The notes under the pieces are model-generated. The model did not search any database and was not told the DNA's origin. It was given only the letters and a program-made list of their open reading frames with translations. 64,000 nucleotides of DNA from AC-32 sp963788215 (lineage in GTDB: Bacteria; Actinomycetota; Thermoleophilia; Gaiellales; Gaiellaceae). Both the position numbers and the translations under genes were made by a program. Where the stretch lies: contig CAWBFX010000010.1 in the NCBI GenBank assembly GCA_963788215.1, forward strand, positions 744,001-808,000. The letters run 5' to 3'. Shown in pieces: positions 35,100-43,075 of this stretch (the stretch's first letter is position 1; the number at the start of each line of letters is the position of its first letter).

Positions 35100-35157
35100 A
35101 AGACCTGTCAAGAAAGCAAGCGGCACGTCGCGAGGTCGATCCCGGTGGAGAGGGCGT

Positions 35158-35185
35158 GAGCCGGCGGCTAAAAGGCCGCCGGCTC
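35158..35185 (-). terminator. hairpin terminator after the small coiled-coil gene
   Basis: GAGCCGGCGGC at 35158-35168 pairs perfectly with GCCGCCGGCTC at 35175-35185 around a TAAAAG loop. It lies 14 bases after the stop of the minus-strand gene at 35200. No T-run follows on the minus strand. Confidence 0.5.
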
Positions 35186-35199
35186 GGGGAGAGGACTTG

Positions 35200-35442
35200 C
35201 TAGGCCGCGCGGGCGAGCCGCTCTTCGTGGCGGGCTCGCTTGATGATCTCGTCGCGATCGCCGAAACGCACGCGTGCCTTGAGCAGGCGCTGCTCGTCCC
35301 AGAGCACCGCCAGGCGCTCCTCGAGCGCGTGGAGCTCAGCCGCGAGCTCCGCGTCGTGGCCCTCCGAGAGGAGGTGCCAGAGCTCGGCGCGGCGCTCGGT
35401 GGCGCGGTCGATCTCTTCTCGGATCTGGTCGATATCGGTCAT
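35200..35442 (-). CDS. 80-residue coiled-coil protein (DUF2630-like)
   Basis: ATG 35442 gives 80 residues made of two predicted helices with heptad spacing (IREEIDRATERRAELWHLL and AELHALEERLAVLWDEQ). A basic tail ends DEIIKRARHEERLARAA. It recalls DUF2630-type small actinobacterial proteins, but the match is by memory and not certain. No membrane segment is present. It is flanked by a hairpin terminator and by the rhomboid unit. Confidence 0.6.
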   Translation of the reverse strand: MTDIDQIREEIDRATERRAELWHLLSEGHDAELAAELHALEERLAVLWDEQRLLKARVRFGDRDEIIKRARHEERLARAA

Positions 35443-35477
35443 GTCTCTGAAAACGAAGTAACCCCGGCCGCCATTCC

Positions 35478-35570
35478 TTAATCACCGGAAGAGAAGAGGT
35501 AGATCAGGACGACGAGGAGTCCCAGAGCTCCCGCGGCCAGGGCGATGTCGGTGAGCAGCCGGGAGCTCAC
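35478..35570 (-). CDS. 30-residue single-pass membrane protein coupled to rhomboid
   Basis: GTG 35570 overlaps the rhomboid stop (GTGA) and gives 30 residues: a short N-terminus (SSRLL), one hydrophobic helix with ALAAGALGLLVVLIYLF, and a SSGD end. The tight overlap argues for translational coupling with the protease. It could be an accessory subunit or regulator, or a small protein with its own role. Being so short, it rests on context. Confidence 0.5.
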   Translation of the reverse strand: MSSRLLTDIALAAGALGLLVVLIYLFSSGD

Positions 35571-36274
35571 CAGTTCGGCCGCAACGGCCTGCGCACGGCC
35601 ACCAGGTAGACCGTCGCGATCCCGAAGACGAAGCCGCCGATGTGCGCGAAGAACGCAATGTTCCCGCCCTCCTGCGGATGAAGAAGGGCGAAGCCGCCGT
35701 CCCAGAGCTGGAACCCGAACCAGATCCCGAGGAACCAGATCGCCGGAATCTCGCGCAGGAAGATCAGGATGATGACGATGAACGCCGTCAGCACCTTGGC
35801 CCGCGGCAGCAGCACGATGTACGCGCCGAGCACACCGGCGATCGCGCCCGAGGCGCCGACGTTCGGGATGCTCGCCCCCTGCGCGTTCGAGAACCAGAGC
35901 GTGACGACCGTCTGCGTCGCGACAGCGGCGAGCCCGGCGACGAGGTACCAGACGAGGAAGCGGACGCGGCCCATCGCATCCTCGACGTTGTTGCCGAAGA
36001 TCCAGAGGAAGAGCATGTTCCCGGCGATGTGGAACCAGCTCCCGTGCATGAACATCGACGTGAACGCGCCTTCGTAGAACGGGATGTGCGGCACGAGCGT
36101 CGCCGGCTCGACGCAGGGACCGTGCACGGTGCACGGGTAGTAGCCGTAGTGCAGGACTTCCTTGTCGACGCCGGTTTTCCACTCCCAGATCCACGCGAGC
36201 GTGTTGGCGGCGATCAGCGCGACGGTGATGACCGGGAACGTCCGCGTCGGGACGTTGTCCTTAAGGGGGAGCAA
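35567..36274 (-). CDS. rhomboid-family intramembrane serine protease
   Basis: A 235-residue membrane protein from TTG 36274. It has the rhomboid order: FMHGSWFHIAGNMLFLWIFG, the catalytic serine in VGASGAIAGVLGAYIVLL (about residue 140) and the catalytic His in AFFAHIGGFVFG. Six membrane segments are visible. A loop (HYGYYPCTVHGPC) before the core carries two cysteines. It lies three bases downstream of ornithine carbamoyltransferase. Substrates of bacterial rhomboids are mostly unknown. Confidence 0.87.
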   Translation of the reverse strand: MLPLKDNVPTRTFPVITVALIAANTLAWIWEWKTGVDKEVLHYGYYPCTVHGPCVEPATLVPHIPFYEGAFTSMFMHGSWFHIAGNMLFLWIFGNNVEDAMGRVRFLVWYLVAGLAAVATQTVVTLWFSNAQGASIPNVGASGAIAGVLGAYIVLLPRAKVLTAFIVIILIFLREIPAIWFLGIWFGFQLWDGGFALLHPQEGGNIAFFAHIGGFVFGIATVYLVAVRRPLRPNW

Positions 36275-36277
36275 CGG

Positions 36278-37210
36278 CTACTCGATCACGAGGGCCATCA
36301 GCGCCTTCTGCGCGTGCAGACGGTTCTCCGCCTGGTCCCACACCGCCGACTGCGGCCCGTAGAGCACGTCCTCGGTGATCTCCTCGCCGTAGTGGGCCGG
36401 CAGGCAGTGCAGAACCACCGCCTGCTCGCCCGCGAGGCGGACGAGGCCTTCGTCGATGCCGAAGCCGTCGAGGTCGCGAAGCCGTCGCTCGCGCTCCTCC
36501 TCCTGGCCCATGCTCGTCCAGACGTCGGTGTAGAGGACATCGGCGCCCTTCGCCGCCTCGCGCGGGTCGTGCGTGACCTCGGGGCTGCCGCCGGCGCCGC
36601 GCGCGAGCTCGAGCGACTGCTCCGTGGGCTCGTAGCCCTCGGGGGTCGCCGCGACGAACGCCATCCCGAGCTTCGCGGCCGCGACCATCAGTGACGCGCA
36701 CACGTTGTTGCCGTCTCCGAGGTACGCGACCCGCAGCCCCTGGAGCCGCCCGAACCGCTCGCGAATCGTCATCACGTCCGCGAGCGCCTGGCACGGGTGC
36801 GAGCTGTCGGTGAGGCCGTTGATCACGGGGATCGAAGCGTGGCGGGCGAGCTCTTCGACGTCTTCCTGCGCGAAGGTCCGGATCATCAAGCCGCTGAGGT
36901 AGCGCGAGAGGACCGTGGCCGTGTCGCGCAGCGTCTCCCCGCGGCCGAGCTGGAGATCGCCGGCCGCAAGGTAGAGGCCGTGCCCTCCGAGCTCGGCGAT
37001 CCCGACCTCGAACGAGACGCGCGTCCGCGTCGACGGCTTCTGGAAGATCATGCCGAGCGCGCGGCCGGGGAGGAGGTGGTGCTCCTCGCGGCGACGCCGG
37101 CGCTCCTTCAGGTCGTCCGCGAGGTCGAGCACGGCGACCAGCTCGTCGCCGCTCCAGTCGGCGATTCGCGTGAAGCTCCTGTTCTTGAGGCTCTCGGTGA
37201 GGGCGGCCAT
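36278..37210 (-). CDS. argF: ornithine carbamoyltransferase
   Basis: A 310-residue enzyme from ATG 37210. The carbamoyl-phosphate site is KPSTRTRVSFEVG (residues about 55-67), then SHPCQALAD, DLNxxG-type elements and HCLPAHYGEE with the catalytic Cys. It makes citrulline from ornithine and carbamoyl phosphate, or runs in reverse in catabolism. No other arginine genes are nearby, but carbamate kinase lies 6 kb away. The ATG sits in a 7-bp inverted repeat (37208-37224). Confidence 0.9.
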   Translation of the reverse strand: MAALTESLKNRSFTRIADWSGDELVAVLDLADDLKERRRRREEHHLLPGRALGMIFQKPSTRTRVSFEVGIAELGGHGLYLAAGDLQLGRGETLRDTATVLSRYLSGLMIRTFAQEDVEELARHASIPVINGLTDSSHPCQALADVMTIRERFGRLQGLRVAYLGDGNNVCASLMVAAAKLGMAFVAATPEGYEPTEQSLELARGAGGSPEVTHDPREAAKGADVLYTDVWTSMGQEEERERRLRDLDGFGIDEGLVRLAGEQAVVLHCLPAHYGEEITEDVLYGPQSAVWDQAENRLHAQKALMALVIE

Positions 37211-37228
37211 CCCGCTTCGGGATGCTAC

Positions 37229-37843
37229 TTAGCCCGAGAGCGAGCCTTCGAGCCCCGCTTGCGCAAGCAGCTCGCGGAGTTGGGCGAGTCCGGCGAACAT
37301 GCGGCTCTTGACCGTGCCGAGGGGCTGGTCGAGCTGTTCTGCGAGCTCGGATTGAGTCAGTCCCCCGTAGTACCCGAGTTCGAGTGCCTCGCGCTGCTCA
37401 GGGGTGAGCTGGCGCAGCGCTTCCTGGACGACCCGCCGCTGGAAGCGGACGGCCGCCTCTTCGTCGACGGTCTCGCGCGCGGCGGGCTCGGGGGCGCCTT
37501 CGAGCGGCTCGCCCCGGCGCCGGTCTTCGCGTCGGACGAGATCGACGGCGCGCCGGTGGACGAGTGTCAGGATCCAGGTTCGGGCCGCGGCGCGCTCGGC
37601 GAGGAAGCGGTCGGCCGTTCGCCAGACTCCGAGGAACGCCTCCTGGACCGCGTCCTGCGCGAGGCTCTCGTCGCGGAGGATCCGCAGTGCGAGGCCGTAG
37701 GCGACTCCGCCGAACCGGTCGTAGAGCTCCCCGAGCGCGGCATCGTCCGAGCTCGCGACGAGCGAGAGCAGCGCCTCGTCGGAGAGGTGCGCGAGATCGC
37801 GCGACGGGCGCGCCGGCGGCGGGGCCGTCTGCAGCAGGGTCAC
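37229..37843 (-). CDS. ECF RNA polymerase sigma factor (SigK-like)
   Basis: About 204 residues from an internal GTG at 37843. Region 2 is LGELYDRFGGVAYGLALRIL with DAVQEAFLGVWR, and region 4 is LTPEQREALELGYYGGLTQS with LGTVKSRMFAGL. The frame has no stop upstream and continues through the C-terminus of an anti-sigma gene to 38152 or beyond, so a fused product is possible. The order is unusual: anti-sigma first, sigma second. It lies downstream of two metal-transporter genes and may control them or the DUF4331 gene. Confidence 0.78.
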   Translation of the reverse strand: MTLLQTAPPPARPSRDLAHLSDEALLSLVASSDDAALGELYDRFGGVAYGLALRILRDESLAQDAVQEAFLGVWRTADRFLAERAAARTWILTLVHRRAVDLVRREDRRRGEPLEGAPEPAARETVDEEAAVRFQRRVVQEALRQLTPEQREALELGYYGGLTQSELAEQLDQPLGTVKSRMFAGLAQLRELLAQAGLEGSLSG

Positions 37844-38511
37844 GACGGTGCCCCGCTCGTCGACGAAGGGTTTCTGCGTGGGCTGGTCGACGCCGCCCGC
37901 GCGCTCGACTGTGACCGCGACGACCGCACCGGCGGGAACGCGACCATCGAGCCCGACGATGCTGGTCTCGCTGCCGCCGTCGAAGAGCCCGGCCCGTTGC
38001 GCTCTCCGCGCCTGGATGACCCAGGCCTCGTAGGCCTTGCCGCTCGGCGCGCGTGGCACGCTGAGCGCGAGCGCTGCGCGGCCGTCGGGCGCCACCGCGA
38101 CCGCGCCGCTGCGGCCCATCGCGCTCACCTTCGCTCCCGGTTGAGAGAGCACGCGCGTGAACGCGTTTCCGGTCGCGGGGCGGGTCGCGCTCCAGACGCC
38201 GAGGCCGAGCGCGACGGCGGCCGCTGCCGCTGCGGCGATGCCGAGCGGCGCGCGCCAGGCCCGCCGAGGTCGCAGAGGAACGACGTTCGACCGCTCGCTT
38301 CGCGCCTGCTCGAGGATCCGCTGCTTCAGCTGCGGCGGGCGGGGCCGCGGGCGGTGCGGCGTAGGCGAGGGCCGCTGCCGCCTCGCGCAGCGCCGGCGAG
38401 CTCTTCGCGGCAGCGCTCGCAGAGCGCCAGGTGCTCTTCGAAGCTGCGCGCGTCAGATTCGTTCAAGGCATCGAGCGCGTAGGGGGCGACCAGCGAGTGC
38501 AGCTCGCTCAT
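37844..38511 (-). pseudogene. anti-sigma factor (RskA/zinc-finger type), frameshifted, in frame with the sigma gene
   Basis: ATG 38511 starts a typical anti-sigma protein: SELHSLVAPYALDALNES, then EEHLALCERCREELAG with a HxxxCxxC zinc finger. Homology then moves through three frames: LREAAAALAYAAPPAAP, then LKQRILEQARSERSNVV with a membrane helix (AAAAAAAVALGLGVWSA), then the RskA domain (LSQPGAKVSAMGRSGAVAVA) to VTVERAGG. Two one-base shifts are needed, near 38395 and 38330. These may be sequencing errors or true damage. The last part runs without a stop into the sigma factor. Confidence 0.6.
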
Positions 38512-39215
38512 CAGAAGAAGTATGGCGCGAGCTGAACCGCGCCCAGGGCGTACCAGACGCCGAACCCGAGGCTGAGCAGCGCCATCCCCGGCGCAAGCCG
38601 CTGGAACGAGGCGCGCAGGCGCGCCGAGCCGAGCACCCGGCCGAAGCCCGTCGAGAGGAGCGCCATCGAAACCGCCGTGAAGAACGCGAAGATCGCGAGC
38701 GCTGCGAGCGCGAGCACGTGGTCGTGGATCGAGCCGAGCAGGAGCACGCCGACGCCGGCGCTCCCTCCGGTCCCGTGGACGAGCCCGATCCCGTACGCCT
38801 GGAGCGGGCTGCGGGCTCCATGCGCGTGCACCTCTCCATGGTCGTGGGAGTGCACCTGGACGTGGAAGGCGCCCCGTCGCCAGCGCACGAGCAGCCAGAC
38901 CGCCAGGCCGATGATCACGACGCCGACGCTCGTCTCTGCGCCTTGCTGAACCGGCTCCGGCAGATAGGCCTTGAACAGCACGATCGGCACGCCGAACAGG
39001 AAGAGGCTCGTGGCGTGGCCGAGGCCCCAGGCCGACCCCAGTCGCCCGGCTGCTCGGGCTGCGCGCTCCTCGGTGCCGGCGATCAGCGTCGTGACCGCGG
39101 CCAGGTGGTCGGGGTCGCTCGCGTGCCGCAGCCCGAGCACGATTGCAACCAGGGCGACGACCGCGAGCGTCGTGCCGTCGGAGAAGCCTGCGAGCCAGGT
39201 GTCGAGGCCGAACAC
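38511..39215 (-). CDS. NicO/UreH-type nickel-cobalt transporter
   Basis: A 234-residue membrane protein from ATG 39215. It has the metal-transporter motif RHASDPDHLAAV near residue 30 and a second motif GLGHATSLFLFG. A His-rich cytoplasmic or lumenal loop (VQVHSHDHGEVHAHGA) separates two three-helix halves. The family includes UreH and NiCoT-like proteins that move Ni or Co. The stop overlaps the anti-sigma start (ATGA). Confidence 0.78.
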   Translation of the reverse strand: MFGLDTWLAGFSDGTTLAVVALVAIVLGLRHASDPDHLAAVTTLIAGTEERAARAAGRLGSAWGLGHATSLFLFGVPIVLFKAYLPEPVQQGAETSVGVVIIGLAVWLLVRWRRGAFHVQVHSHDHGEVHAHGARSPLQAYGIGLVHGTGGSAGVGVLLLGSIHDHVLALAALAIFAFFTAVSMALLSTGFGRVLGSARLRASFQRLAPGMALLSLGFGVWYALGAVQLAPYFF

Positions 39216-39216
39216 G

Positions 39217-40548
39217 TCAGGTGACCTTCGGGAACGCGCGAAGGGTCATGGCGACGCCGGCCGCGAGGATCACGAGCGCGCTCGCCGCCGGCAGCAGGCG
39301 CATCAGGCGGCCTTCGAAGCTGAGCCGCCGGAAGGTGCTGCGCGCGAGGACCGCGAGCAGGCCGACGCCGGTGATGCTCAGGGCCAGGCCCGCGCTGAAC
39401 GCGACGATCAACAGGAGGCCGAACGCGATCCGGTGCAGCGAGATCGCTGCGAGCAGCACGACGAGTGCCGACGGGCAGGGAAGCAGGCCGCCCGAGACGC
39501 CCACCGCGAGCAGCGACCGACGGCTGGGGGCGGCGTGCGCGTGGTCATGGTGGTGAGCGTGGCCGTGGCCGTGCTCGTAAGCGCGGCGGCGCAGGCGGGC
39601 CCGCAGGACGGTCGTCCCGATCCCGACGACGAGGAGCCCCGATGCCAGGTTCAGCCAGGGATAGAGCTGGTCCGGGACGATGAGCTGCGAGAGGGCTAGC
39701 GTCACCAGGCCGAGCGTGAAGACGCCGATCGTGTGCGTGGCGGTGACGATCAGGCCGAGCAGGGCCGCTTGCGAAGGCGTCCCGCGCTGGCCGACGAGGT
39801 ACGCGGTCACGATCGTCTTGCCGTGGCCCGGCGAGAGCGCATGGGCTGCGCCCCAGAAGACCGCCGCGGCGAGCGAGGCCAGGATCACGAGCGCGCTCAG
39901 GTGCGAGCGGCCGACGAGGCCGGCGAACCCGGCGTCGGCGACCCGGTCCGGCGCTTCCAGGGCTTGACCGCTGGAGAGCGCCGGCGGGACTGGTCGACCC
40001 GGCTGCGGCTCGAGGGTCGTGTGAACGGAGGTGACGTCGAGCGGGCTCTGCAGAAGGTTCTTCGGATAGGCGCGGAGCTCGTGGCTCGTGCTCGGCGTGC
40101 GCGCGCCGACGACGACCTCCTTCCATCCGATCCGGTCTCTATAGTTGTTGTCATGATAGGAAACAGAGACCCGCCTCCGGGGGTTCAGTCGAGCGAGGTT
40201 TGGCCCGGCGAGGATCACCTCGAGGCGAGTCGTTCGCAGTCCGGCCGCTCCGCGCGGGTGCGCGAGAGCCGTGCGTAGCGGTACGAGGCTGGTTCGGCGG
40301 CCGTCGACCTCGAGGCGGGCGTTCGCGGCGATGCGCCGAGCGTAGCCGTGGGCATCGATGCGGCCTGCCTGATAGGTCGGGATCTCTGCCATGTCCAGCA
40401 CGTAGAGGACATAGATGCGCGGGCCCGAGACCTCGATCCGGCTGAACCGGTTGATCGTGAAGTTGCCGAGCGGGTGCGCTGTCGCCAGAGCGGGTGCCGC
40501 GAGCGCGGCCAGCGCGAGCGCGACGGCAACGAGCGGCAGCCGTCTCAT
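39217..40548 (-). CDS. NicO/RcnA-type metal transporter with extracytoplasmic N-domain
   Basis: A 443-residue protein from ATG 40548, overlapping the TPR gene stop (ATGA). A signal peptide (ALALAALAAPALATA) precedes HPLGNFTINRFSRIEV, an extracytoplasmic domain of about 190 residues seen fused to NicO domains. Six membrane helices follow with the metal motif HALSPGHGK and TATHTIGVF. A His cluster (EHGHGHAHHHDHAHA) lies in a loop. Efflux or uptake of Ni/Co, or another divalent metal, is likely. It is followed by a second NicO protein. Confidence 0.78.
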   Translation of the reverse strand: MRRLPLVAVALALAALAAPALATAHPLGNFTINRFSRIEVSGPRIYVLYVLDMAEIPTYQAGRIDAHGYARRIAANARLEVDGRRTSLVPLRTALAHPRGAAGLRTTRLEVILAGPNLARLNPRRRVSVSYHDNNYRDRIGWKEVVVGARTPSTSHELRAYPKNLLQSPLDVTSVHTTLEPQPGRPVPPALSSGQALEAPDRVADAGFAGLVGRSHLSALVILASLAAAVFWGAAHALSPGHGKTIVTAYLVGQRGTPSQAALLGLIVTATHTIGVFTLGLVTLALSQLIVPDQLYPWLNLASGLLVVGIGTTVLRARLRRRAYEHGHGHAHHHDHAHAAPSRRSLLAVGVSGGLLPCPSALVVLLAAISLHRIAFGLLLIVAFSAGLALSITGVGLLAVLARSTFRRLSFEGRLMRLLPAASALVILAAGVAMTLRAFPKVT

Positions 40549-41882
40549 CCGAGGGCCTTCCTCGCCACGGGCGCCCACAAAATCGAGAAATGCGGGTTCG
40601 TCGCGAGCGCTCGCTCGAACCAGGAGCGCGCGGACCTGCTGCCGAGGCACCGCTCGATCATCCCACGGTGGAAGAAGAGCAGGGCGTCGCGGGTCCCGAG
40701 GCGGAGCGAATGCGCCGAGTGCGACCTCGCCTGCCCGCAGCGGCCTGCGCGAAAGAGTCCCCAGGCGAGCGTGTCTTCGGCGTAGACACTCGGAGCCGAG
40801 CGGTACGCGATCTGCGCGCGCTTCAGTGCGTCGGCCACGCCGTGGTTGTGGTCCAGGTCGAAGAGCGCGGTCTGCAGCTCGGTGCGGACGCCGTTCGCCG
40901 CGAAAAGACGCTCTATCGCACCGACGAGAGCGTACTCGCGGCGGGCAGCCGGCTCGCGGCCGGAGGCATGCAGGGCGTCGCCGAGCAGGATCACGTACGC
41001 CGGGATCGGCAGTCGCCCCACCACGCTCCGCAGGCGCCGGACGGCGGTGCCGTAGTCCCGCTGAGCCGCCTCGACCCGCGCGAGTCCCGCCTCCGCATGG
41101 ACGTAACCAGGCAGGCGGTGGAGTGCGCGACGGTAGGCCCGCGCCGCGTCGTCCAGCCTGCCGCCATTGAAGTCGACGTTGCCGAGCTGGACCGCCGCCC
41201 AGGCGTCGTTCTCCGGCACGACCGAGCCGGCCTCGAGGGCGAGCTCGTCGGCCGTCGCGGCGGCGTCGCGGTGACCGATCAGCTCGCGCGCGCTCGCTAC
41301 GCGCGTGAACGAGGCGACCCCGGGCGCGAGGAGAGCCATGCGGTTGTAGACCCTGAAGGCCTCGCCGTACCGCCCGAGGTTGAAGAGGGCGTCGCCGAGA
41401 GCGGCGTCGGCAGAGGCGTCGACTGGCTCGATCCGAAGCGCCTCCCGCGCCAGCCGGAGGCCGTCGCTAAAGCGGTGGCGCGTGTTCGAGAGCGATGCGC
41501 CGGCTTGCAAGACGAGCTCGGCCGGGCCGTGCGCAGCCGTAGCGCGGCGCAGCGCCTCGCCGGAGAGCCGGTAGTAGGTCGGGTCGCCTGTCTCGCGTGC
41601 GCGCTGCTGGTACGCGAGGGCGAGCACGGTCAGCGTCGCCCCGTCGCCCGGTCGCCGGGCAACGCGCCGCTCCAGCCGCTGGACGTACCCGGCCGTGTGC
41701 CCGCTCGAGAGGCCGGCGAGCAGCCGCCCGACCGCCTGCTGCTCAGGCGTGCCGAGTGCGTTCTCCGACAGAACCGCCAGCGGGTTCGCCTTCGGAGCGC
41801 TCGAGAACGCGCCGCCGAGGAGCACGACGACGGTTGCGACCGCTGCGGCCGCAAGCGCGAGGAGAGCCCTGTGCCTCGTCAT
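40545..41882 (-). CDS. secreted or membrane-anchored TPR protein
   Basis: A 445-residue protein from ATG 41882. The N-terminus (ALLALAAAAVATVVVLLGGA) is a signal anchor. TPR-like helical pairs are visible through the rest, for example ADAALGDALFNLGRYGEAFR, AWAAVQLGNVDFNGGRLDDA and LLGDALHASGREPAARRE. It ends with AWGLFRAGRCGQARSH and RSWFERALATNP. TPRs hold protein partners. It overlaps the NicO gene and is divergent from DUF4331, so it probably scaffolds that system outside the cytoplasm. Confidence 0.75.
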   Translation of the reverse strand: MTRHRALLALAAAAVATVVVLLGGAFSSAPKANPLAVLSENALGTPEQQAVGRLLAGLSSGHTAGYVQRLERRVARRPGDGATLTVLALAYQQRARETGDPTYYRLSGEALRRATAAHGPAELVLQAGASLSNTRHRFSDGLRLAREALRIEPVDASADAALGDALFNLGRYGEAFRVYNRMALLAPGVASFTRVASARELIGHRDAAATADELALEAGSVVPENDAWAAVQLGNVDFNGGRLDDAARAYRRALHRLPGYVHAEAGLARVEAAQRDYGTAVRRLRSVVGRLPIPAYVILLGDALHASGREPAARREYALVGAIERLFAANGVRTELQTALFDLDHNHGVADALKRAQIAYRSAPSVYAEDTLAWGLFRAGRCGQARSHSAHSLRLGTRDALLFFHRGMIERCLGSRSARSWFERALATNPHFSILWAPVARKALG

Positions 41883-41904
41883 CTCGCAGCTGATTCGCTC
41901 GACC

Positions 41905-41932
41905 CCCGAAACCGGTTCGAACCAATTTCGGG
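41905..41932. promoter_or_regulatory. nested palindrome between the TPR and DUF4331 genes
   Basis: GGTTCGAACC (41914-41923) is a perfect 10-bp palindrome. It is flanked by CCCGAAA (41905-41911) and TTTCGGG (41926-41932), which are exact reverse complements. The whole 28-bp element is symmetric except for the CC and AA spacers. It is the only clear signal in this divergent gap and may be an operator for both directions. Confidence 0.5.
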
Positions 41933-41976
41933 TGCCCTGCGAACAAGCGGCGTCAAGCTAGAGAAGGGAGACAGGC

Positions 41977-43059
41977 ATGACCTCAGCGAGAGTGGCGAAC
42001 AGGCGCATGTTCGGAGTGGCGGTGCTCGTGGCCGCAGCCGGTGCGCTTGCAGCCCTGTTGCTCATGCAGCGGAGCGGGCCGGCACCGGCGCGCGCCGCGG
42101 ACCACCTGGACGCACCGGGCTTGACGCCGCCCGGAGGCAGCATCCAGACCGACATCACCGATGTCTACGCGTTCCGCTCGCCGACGCATCCGCAGAACAG
42201 CGTCCTCGTCCTGAACGTCAACGGCGTCCTGCCGGGCGACTGGACGTTCGCCCGCGGGATCCCTGGCGTCGGGCACACGAATCCCGTGTCCTACAACCTC
42301 AACGTCGACAACAACGGCGACGCGCGGGCCGACGTTCGGCTTCGCGTCCGCTTCGGGGCGCCTGCCGCGGACGGCTCGCAGCGCTTCGAGGTCAAGGCGA
42401 ACCATCGCGTCTTGATCCCGAGGGGCCTCGGCGAGTCCACGGCGTTCGGCGCTCCGGCGCACATCGTCACGCACGACGGCGTCACGGCGTTTGCCGGCCG
42501 TCGCGATGACCCGTTCTTCTTCGACCTGGCCGCGTTCCGGAACGGACTGCAGTTCTGTCCGGGCGGCGTCGGCACGGACTTCTTCCTCGGGAAGAACGTC
42601 TCCTCGATCGTCCTGGAGCTCCCGAGCCGCATGCTGACCCGCGGAGCCAACCAGCCGCAGATCGGCGTCTGGGCCACGACGAAGGCGGGTCACACCCAGA
42701 TCGACCGCATGGGACGGCCGGCGATCAACACGGTCTTCCTGCACGGGGACCGGAAGAACCTCTTCAACGAGGGCCGGCCGCGCAACGACCAGCGTGACTT
42801 CCGCGTCGACGTGGTCGACACGCTGATCTCGCTCGGGAACAGCGAGGACCGCGCCAACGCGCTGGCCGACGTGCTACTCCCGGACATCCTCACATTCGAC
42901 ACGTCCAGCTCGGCGGGCTTCCTCAACGGCCGCCAGCTCTCGGACGACGTGATCGACGCTGAGCTCAACCTGATCACCAACGGCGCGGTCACGACCGATT
43001 GCGTCGCGAACGACAGCACGTTCCTGAGCACGTTCCCCTACGTCGGCAACCCGAACTAG
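41977..43059 (+). CDS. DUF4331 secreted protein
   Basis: A 360-residue protein from ATG 41977 behind GAGAAGGGAG. A signal peptide (FGVAVLVAAAGALAALLLM) ends near ARAADHLDAPG. The body fits DUF4331: ADHLDAPGL at the N-terminus, TDITDVYAFRSPTHPQNSVL, then FAGRRDDPFFFDLAAFRNG and NTVFLHGDRKNLFNEGRP. It ends with TVTT-like acidic strands and STFPYVGNPN. The family is widespread, exported and without known function. Divergence from TPR and NicO genes is the main clue to its role. Confidence 0.82.
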   Translation: MTSARVANRRMFGVAVLVAAAGALAALLLMQRSGPAPARAADHLDAPGLTPPGGSIQTDITDVYAFRSPTHPQNSVLVLNVNGVLPGDWTFARGIPGVGHTNPVSYNLNVDNNGDARADVRLRVRFGAPAADGSQRFEVKANHRVLIPRGLGESTAFGAPAHIVTHDGVTAFAGRRDDPFFFDLAAFRNGLQFCPGGVGTDFFLGKNVSSIVLELPSRMLTRGANQPQIGVWATTKAGHTQIDRMGRPAINTVFLHGDRKNLFNEGRPRNDQRDFRVDVVDTLISLGNSEDRANALADVLLPDILTFDTSSSAGFLNGRQLSDDVIDAELNLITNGAVTTDCVANDSTFLSTFPYVGNPN

Positions 43060-43075
43060 GGATCTCCGCGCACGT

